Below, piece after piece: positions 33,353 through 37,584 of a DNA stretch of 37,584 nucleotides. Numbering within the stretch: the first letter of the stretch is position 1; each line of letters starts with the position of its first letter. The notes below the pieces were generated by a model, which worked only from the letters and a program-made list of their open reading frames with translations, made no database searches and was not told the DNA's origin. The position numbers and the translations under genes are program-made. The stretch lies in contig DAHUYQ010000009.1 of assembly GCA_027315115.1 (NCBI GenBank), positions 1 through 37,584 of the forward strand, read 5' to 3'. Origin of the DNA: Solirubrobacterales bacterium (GTDB lineage: Bacteria; Actinomycetota; Thermoleophilia; Solirubrobacterales; Solirubrobacteraceae).

Positions 33353-34730
33353 CCGCCGCCGGCCTGCGGCGCTCGACGATCACACGTCCTCCGCGCGAGG
33401 GCACCAGCGTGATGTGGTGAACCTTTGCGCGCTCGGGCCGCTGGGTCGGGGCGCGCAGCTCCACCGCGCGCAGCACCGTGCCGAGGACTGCCTTCATCTC
33501 CATCGTGGCGAAGCTCGCCCCGATGCAGCGGCGCGGACCGCCGCAGAAGGGGATGAACGTGTAGGGCGGCGCGCCTTCCTCCAGGAACCGCTCCGGCCGG
33601 AAGCTCGACGGGTCCTCGTAGGAGTCAGAGGACTCCTGGACGAGGATGATCGAGGGCATCACCACAGCGCCCGCGGGCAGCAGCCGGCCCTGCACCATCG
33701 CCGGCTCGGCCAGCTTGCGCCAGACGGCGTCGACCACGGGACGCACCCGCAGCGTCTCGTTGACCACCGCATCCAGGTAGGACTCGCCGTCCTGCGCGGC
33801 AAGCTCTGCTCGCAGGCGCGCAAGCGCCTGCGGGTGGCGTAGCAGCCGCTCGAAGCACCAGGCCAGCGCGGTCGTCGTGGTCTCGTGTCCAGCGATCAGC
33901 AGCGTGATCAGGTGGTCGCGAAGCTCCTCGTCGCTCAGCCCCTCGCCGTTCTCGTCACGGGCGGCGATCAGCAGCGAGAGCACGTCGTGGCGCTCGTCAC
34001 GCTGCAGGCGGTGCGCGGCGATCTCCTCGTAAAGCAGCCGATTGATCTCGGGCATGATCCGCAGGGTCGTCAGCGCCCTGAAGCGGCGCCGTCTGGCCAA
34101 GCCGGGGTAGGCCCACAGCAGCCACATCTCCACGAGCCCGACCTGCGTCAGCCGCCTCAACAGCTCGCGCAGGCGCGCCATCCTGCGCTCGTCGCTGACG
34201 CCGATCACCGCGCGCAGGATCACCTCGAGCGTGATCTCCTGCATGCGCGGGCGGATCGGGAACGCGCGGGCAAGCGGCCAGCGCCGCACCTCATCGGCCG
34301 CGATCGCGGCGACCTGCTCGCGATGGGAGCGCACCGCCTCGCCGTGGAACGGGCCGGTCAGCATCTTGCGATGCCGCAGATGGCGCTCGCCGTCGAGCAG
34401 CAACAGGGAGCTGGCGCCCGCGATCGGCTCCATCACCGCGTTCGCCTCCCCGGCGTGGAACACATCCCGATCTCCCATGAAGACTTCCCTGATCGTCTCC
34501 GGCGAGGTGATGACCACCACATCTCCGATGCCGAACGGACGCAGTGTGAACGTGTCGCCGAAGCGCCGCGCGGCGTAGCGGGACATGAGGCCGGGCTGGG
34601 TTGCCCACAGGGCGGTCTGCAGCAGGCGCGGCCACCGGGGACCGGGCGGGAGCTCGGCGTCGCCCACCACCGCGGTCGGGGGACCGCCCTGCGCATGCGT
34701 CCTTTCGACTGCGGCCGCCGGGGAGCTCAC
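33345..34730 (-). CDS. Cytochrome P450, canonical
   Basis: Heme monooxygenase with all key motifs: I helix LLIAGHETTTTALAW, helix K NETLRVRP, the FRPERFLEEG meander and the heme loop FIPFCGGPRRCIGASFA, where the cysteine is in RCIG. The start is uncertain: GTG at 34730 gives about 461 residues, a TTG at 34754 would add eight; neither has a good ribosome-binding site. It has no membrane anchor. The protein resembles the broad bacterial group that includes CYP110/CYP135-like enzymes acting on fatty acids or terpenoids, without proof of substrate. Its 3' end overlaps the DyP targeting-peptide codons. The ETF-QO-like gene lies just upstream on the same strand, so the two may be co-transcribed. 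Confidence 0.93.
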   Translation of the reverse strand: MSSPAAAVERTHAQGGPPTAVVGDAELPPGPRWPRLLQTALWATQPGLMSRYAARRFGDTFTLRPFGIGDVVVITSPETIREVFMGDRDVFHAGEANAVMEPIAGASSLLLLDGERHLRHRKMLTGPFHGEAVRSHREQVAAIAADEVRRWPLARAFPIRPRMQEITLEVILRAVIGVSDERRMARLRELLRRLTQVGLVEMWLLWAYPGLARRRRFRALTTLRIMPEINRLLYEEIAAHRLQRDERHDVLSLLIAARDENGEGLSDEELRDHLITLLIAGHETTTTALAWCFERLLRHPQALARLRAELAAQDGESYLDAVVNETLRVRPVVDAVWRKLAEPAMVQGRLLPAGAVVMPSIILVQESSDSYEDPSSFRPERFLEEGAPPYTFIPFCGGPRRCIGASFATMEMKAVLGTVLRAVELRAPTQRPERAKVHHITLVPSRGGRVIVERRRPAAAT

Positions 34731-34779
34731 GTCGTCCCGGAGGGTACACCCCAAAAAATCAAAAGGCCAGACTCGTCGC

Positions 34780-36513
34780 TCATGTGATGCGGTAGAGCGG
34801 CCCGTCCCCGCCCTCGGGCGGCGTCAGGCGACCGCCCTTGGCGGTGATCGCCCCGCACTGGACGCAGTTGGTGTAGTTGACGATCAGGTCGACGTCTCCC
34901 TGCGCCGGCGCGTCCTGCGGGATCTCATAGACGCCGGCCGGGCACATCCAGCTCCAGGTCTCGGCGATCTCCCTCGGCACGCGGCTGCGCACCCGGATGT
35001 GGTTGGGCGCATCGTCGCGCGTGGCGTTGCCGCTGATGAAGACCGAGGAGAGCTTGTCGAAGGTGTAGCGGCCGTCGGGCTTTGGATAGGAGTCCTTGGT
35101 GTCTCCCACGAACATCGGCTTGGAGTCGTTGCGGTGCAGCCGCCAGCGGCCGCCCGGCAGTCGTCCTTTGGTGGCGATCATCGCCGCCACGATCGGCCCG
35201 CCCGCGAGCACGCCCTTCTGGAAGGGCTGCCTGGTGTTGCGCTGCTGCCAGAGCTCGCGCCCGATGAACGAGTCCCGCACCGCCTGCTCGTAGCGCTCGA
35301 AGGAGCGCCCTCCGTCGCGTAGCGCCTCGTAGATGGACTGCGCCGCGAGCACGCCCGACTGGATCGCGTAGTGGACGCCCTTCAGCGAGGCGAGGTTCAT
35401 CAGCCCGGCCGCGTCGCCGACGAGCACGGCCCCGGGCATCGAGAGCTTGGGCATCGCCCAGTGCCCGCCGGCCGGCAGCGCCTTGGCTCCCCACGCCACC
35501 CGCTCACCGCCCTCCAGCGCCTCCGCGAACAGCGGATGGCTCTTGATCTGCTGGAGCAGGTCGTGCGCGGAGGTGGTCGCGTCCGCGTAGTCGAGGTCGA
35601 GGATGAACCCGATGCTGACCATGTCCTCCCCGGTGCTCGGGTCCTTCATCGGGTAGATCCACGAGCCACCGATCTGGCCGTATCTCGGCGAGAGCTTCAG
35701 CGGCCAGCCCGCGACCGTGTGAACGACGCGGTCCAGGGCACGCGGGACCTTCCACACCTCCTTGACGCCGAGCTCGAAGACCTGCGGCTCGCGCCCGTGC
35801 GCCAGGTCGAACTCTTCGATCGCGGCCCCCGTCAGGTGCCCCCAGGAGCCCTCGGCGAGCACGGTTGCCTGCGCGATCACGTCCGTGCCCGGCTCGAAGC
35901 TCGACAGGGGAGAACCATCTCTTCTCCTCCCCTTCTCGCCTGAGCGCACACCGACCACGCGGCCGTCCATGACGATCAGCCGGCTCGCGGCGGTCTCGGT
36001 CAGCACATAGGCGCCCGCCTCTTCCGCGCGACGCTGCTGGAAGCGCGCCAGGGCGGAGACCGAGATCACCTCGTTGCCGTGGTTGCGCTGAGGCGGCGGC
36101 GTGGGCACGCGCAGCTTCCTGCTGGCGTTGGGGAGAACGTAGACGGCGTCCTTGCGCACCTCGCCGAACGCGAAGCCCTCGTTGCGCCATTCCTCACGCG
36201 TCATCTCCGGGTAGAGCTCCTGCAGCGGCCGCGGGCTCATCAGCGCGCCGGAGAGGCTGTGGCCCCCGCAGACCTTCGCCTTCTCGATCACCGCGACCGG
36301 CACCTCCCCGAGCCGCTCGGCCGTCTGCGGATCCTGCGCCAGGAGCTGCAGCAGCCGGTTGGCGCACGCGAGGCCCGCGGCGCCGCCTCCGACGATCGCG
36401 ACGCCCACCTCGACCGCGTCCTCCGCGCCGTCCAGGTCGCGCTTGACGAACTCCGCCCGCTGATCCACCCCAGGAGCCACCGTCGCCGGGGCCACGCCAG
36501 ATGAGACGTCCAT
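34780..36513 (-). CDS. ETF-quinone oxidoreductase-like flavoprotein (FixC/ETF-QO family)
   Basis: FAD protein that normally passes electrons from electron-transfer flavoprotein to quinone. The FAD site is VAIVGGGAAGLACANRL and a second FAD motif is GAVLVGDAAGLMNLASLKG with VHYAIQSG. The C-terminal 4Fe-4S region has CPAGVYEI (Cys524) and NCVQCGAITAKGG (Cys550, Cys553), but the fourth ligand position is Ile556, so only three of four cysteines remain. The ATG at 36513 is chosen because AGGAGG lies eight bases upstream; the product has 577 residues. No etfA/etfB is in the window. It is followed after about 25-50 bp by the canonical P450 and diverges from the encapsulin across an operator-like palindrome. 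It could act as a P450 reductant or in fatty-acid oxidation. Confidence 0.92.
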   Translation of the reverse strand: MDVSSGVAPATVAPGVDQRAEFVKRDLDGAEDAVEVGVAIVGGGAAGLACANRLLQLLAQDPQTAERLGEVPVAVIEKAKVCGGHSLSGALMSPRPLQELYPEMTREEWRNEGFAFGEVRKDAVYVLPNASRKLRVPTPPPQRNHGNEVISVSALARFQQRRAEEAGAYVLTETAASRLIVMDGRVVGVRSGEKGRRRDGSPLSSFEPGTDVIAQATVLAEGSWGHLTGAAIEEFDLAHGREPQVFELGVKEVWKVPRALDRVVHTVAGWPLKLSPRYGQIGGSWIYPMKDPSTGEDMVSIGFILDLDYADATTSAHDLLQQIKSHPLFAEALEGGERVAWGAKALPAGGHWAMPKLSMPGAVLVGDAAGLMNLASLKGVHYAIQSGVLAAQSIYEALRDGGRSFERYEQAVRDSFIGRELWQQRNTRQPFQKGVLAGGPIVAAMIATKGRLPGGRWRLHRNDSKPMFVGDTKDSYPKPDGRYTFDKLSSVFISGNATRDDAPNHIRVRSRVPREIAETWSWMCPAGVYEIPQDAPAQGDVDLIVNYTNCVQCGAITAKGGRLTPPEGGDGPLYRIT

Positions 36514-36560
36514 CGCTGCACCTCCTAGCTGGGTTGAGGCGTCCAGCCTACCGGAACTTG

Positions 36561-36586
36561 CGATTGACTGACTAGTCAATCAATCG
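36561..36586. promoter_or_regulatory. 26-bp near-perfect palindrome, probable TetR-type operator
   Basis: The 26 bases are symmetric about 36573.5 with 12 of 13 pairs matching; the half sites begin CGATTGA and meet at TGACT/AGTCA. It also contains a TTGACT hexamer usable as a -35 box toward the encapsulin. The shape and TTGACTnACTAGTCAA-like core are typical of TetR-family operators near fatty-acid or lipid oxidation genes. It lies 47 bases before the ETF-QO start and 89 before the encapsulin start, so one regulator could control both. No regulator gene is seen in the window. Confidence 0.75.
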
Positions 36587-36675
36587 TAGCCCGCGGTGCC
36601 GCAATACAGTGTCCTTGCAGGGATCCCGACCGCTTCGCCGCACGATCTGGCAACGCATCGAGCAAGGAGGAAGCT

Positions 36676-37503
36676 GTGGCCCAAGACCAAGAGACCACCT
36701 CCGATGGCCACCTGCTGAGGTCGCACGCGCCGATCAGCGACGCCGGCTGGAAGCTGCTCGACCAAGAGGCCAGGCAGAGGTTGCTGCCGGCGCTGGCGGC
36801 GCGCAGACTCGTCGACTTCTCCGGGCCCCACGGCTGGTCCTACTCGGCGAGCAACCTGGGACGGACGAGCCCGCTGCCTCCCCCCGCGGGTGAGGGCGTG
36901 AGTGGCCTGCGGCGGCGCGTGCTGCCGCTGGTGGAGGCCCGCGCTGACTTCGAGATCGCTCGTGCCGAGCTGCGCGACGCCGATCGTGGCGCAGCCGATC
37001 CCGATCTCGACGCGCTCGACACCGCCGCGCACCGGATCGCCGTCGCCGAGAACATCGCCGTCTTCCACGGATGGGGCGATGCGATCAGCGGCATCACAGA
37101 GAGCTGCCCGCATCCACCGATCCCACTCGGAGACGCGGCGGAGGCGTATCTGAGCGCGGTCGCCGCAGGCATCGAGCTGCTGCTGGGAGGCGGGATCGGC
37201 GGCCCGTACGCCCTTGCGCTCGGCTCCGAGGAGCACCGGCGCGTGGTGGAGACCGCGCAGCGCGGCGGCTACCCCCTGCTCGACCACCTGCGCGAGATCC
37301 TCGACGGGCCGATCGTGTGGGCGCCCGGCGTGCGTGGCGGCGTGCTGGTCAGCCGGCGCGGGGGCGACTTCCTGCTCGAGTGCGGCCAGGATCTCTCGAT
37401 CGGCTACGACTCGCACGACGCCGATCTCGTGCGTCTCTACCTGCAAGAGAGCTTCAGCTTCCAGTCCGCCACGCCCGAGGCGGCGGTCGCGCTGAGCAGG
37501 TGA
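36676..37503 (+). CDS. Encapsulin shell protein, family 1
   Basis: HK97-fold protein that self-assembles into a nanocompartment. Recognised from RSHAPISDAGWKLLDQEARQ, SGPHGWSYSASNLGRT, VLPLVEARADFEIARAEL, AHRIAVAENIAVFHGW, GGIGGPYALALG, GPIVWAPGVRGGVLVSRRGG and the end DLSIGYDSHDADLVRLYLQE. The 275 residues fit the small (probably 60-subunit) shells that house DyP peroxidases. GTG start at 36676 with AAGGAGG five bases upstream. Its cargo gene lies 3.3 kb away on the same strand, separated by two opposite-strand genes. Shared control with the ETF-QO-like gene is likely through the 26-bp palindrome. Confidence 0.96.
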   Translation: MAQDQETTSDGHLLRSHAPISDAGWKLLDQEARQRLLPALAARRLVDFSGPHGWSYSASNLGRTSPLPPPAGEGVSGLRRRVLPLVEARADFEIARAELRDADRGAADPDLDALDTAAHRIAVAENIAVFHGWGDAISGITESCPHPPIPLGDAAEAYLSAVAAGIELLLGGGIGGPYALALGSEEHRRVVETAQRGGYPLLDHLREILDGPIVWAPGVRGGVLVSRRGGDFLLECGQDLSIGYDSHDADLVRLYLQESFSFQSATPEAAVALSR

Positions 37504-37517
37504 TCGCCTGCGGGGGC

Positions 37518-37542
37518 GCGCCCGGCGTGCCGGGCCGGGCGC
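37518..37542 (+). terminator. Hairpin after the encapsulin gene
   Basis: An 8-bp perfect stem (GCGCCCGG / CCGGGCGC) with a 9-base loop starts 14 bases after the encapsulin stop. No T-run follows. Confidence 0.5.
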
Positions 37543-37584
37543 ACGCGGGCCCGGGCACGCGCGGGCCGGGGCGCACGCGGGCCG
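37537..37584. repeat. 16-bp GC-rich tandem repeat reaching the window edge
   Basis: GGGCGCACGCGGGCC at 37537-37551 recurs exactly at 37569-37583, with a near copy GGGCACGCGCGGGCC at 37553-37567, giving a period of 16 bases. The array runs to the end of the window, so its full length is not known. Confidence 0.75.

Noticed and set aside
29477..34754. The two P450s as direct encapsulin cargo
   Set aside because: Neither ends in a targeting peptide like the DyP tail (they end ASGRLR and RPAAAT), so sequence gives no support for packaging.

Overview
The window is high-GC DNA that reads like a motile actinobacterium. I suspect the Thermoleophilia/Solirubrobacterales side, because a full peritrichous-type flagellar gene set with FliW/CsrA sits next to a DyP-loaded family 1 encapsulin; this placement is inference from gene content only. 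No rRNA, tRNA or CRISPR array was seen.

Layout. (1) 1-2863: a nested mobile element. A complete single-gene IS66-type element (1151-2726, 8-bp target duplication) sits inside an ISAzo13-type element, which itself cuts into the 5' end of an uncharacterised gene (2864-3728). (2) 3729-4233: a convergent gap with no convincing gene but a perfect CRP/FNR-type palindrome. (3) 4234-6385: bioA and rubredoxin on the minus strand, and a Nudix hydrolase facing away. (4) 6401-8794: a tightly coupled minus-strand trio (TIGR04255-type protein, HTH protein, HPC-motif protein) of unknown function, preceded by an 11-bp-phased direct repeat. (5) 8890-18089: a long minus-strand run fliA-flgF-flgG-flgJ-flgN-flgK-flgL-fliW-csrA, continuing into an MBL-fold hydrolase and a GH15 glucoamylase/trehalase. 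(6) 18446-29248: the plus-strand flagellar half: TPR-glycosyltransferase, flaG-fliD-fliS-fliT-like, and flgB-flgC-fliE-fliF-fliG-fliH-fliI. (7) 29477-37503: an oxidative block with two cytochromes P450, a GT1 glycosyltransferase, a DyP peroxidase carrying an encapsulin-targeting tail, an ETF-QO-like flavoprotein and the encapsulin shell.

How it works together. Five sites with the pattern T[A/C]A[A/T]-N15-NNCGATCA precede flgF, the glycosyltransferase, flaG, fliS and flgB. A looser one precedes fliA. They define a FliA (sigma-28) regulon inside the window. In three cases the ATG follows the -10 box by only 9-10 nt, so those mRNAs should be leaderless. CsrA and FliW form the known flagellin-linked translational switch. 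In the last block DyP should be packed in the encapsulin shell through its C-terminal tail. The shell gene and the ETF-QO gene diverge from a near-perfect 26-bp palindrome that looks like a TetR-type operator.

Most unusual observations: glutamate codon choice (GAA against GAG) follows the compartment of the flagellar protein and switches inside fliF at the second membrane helix; leaderless sigma-28 promoters; a heptamer repeat array touching a sigma-28 promoter; an ETF-QO that lacks one iron-sulfur ligand; and the split encapsulin locus.
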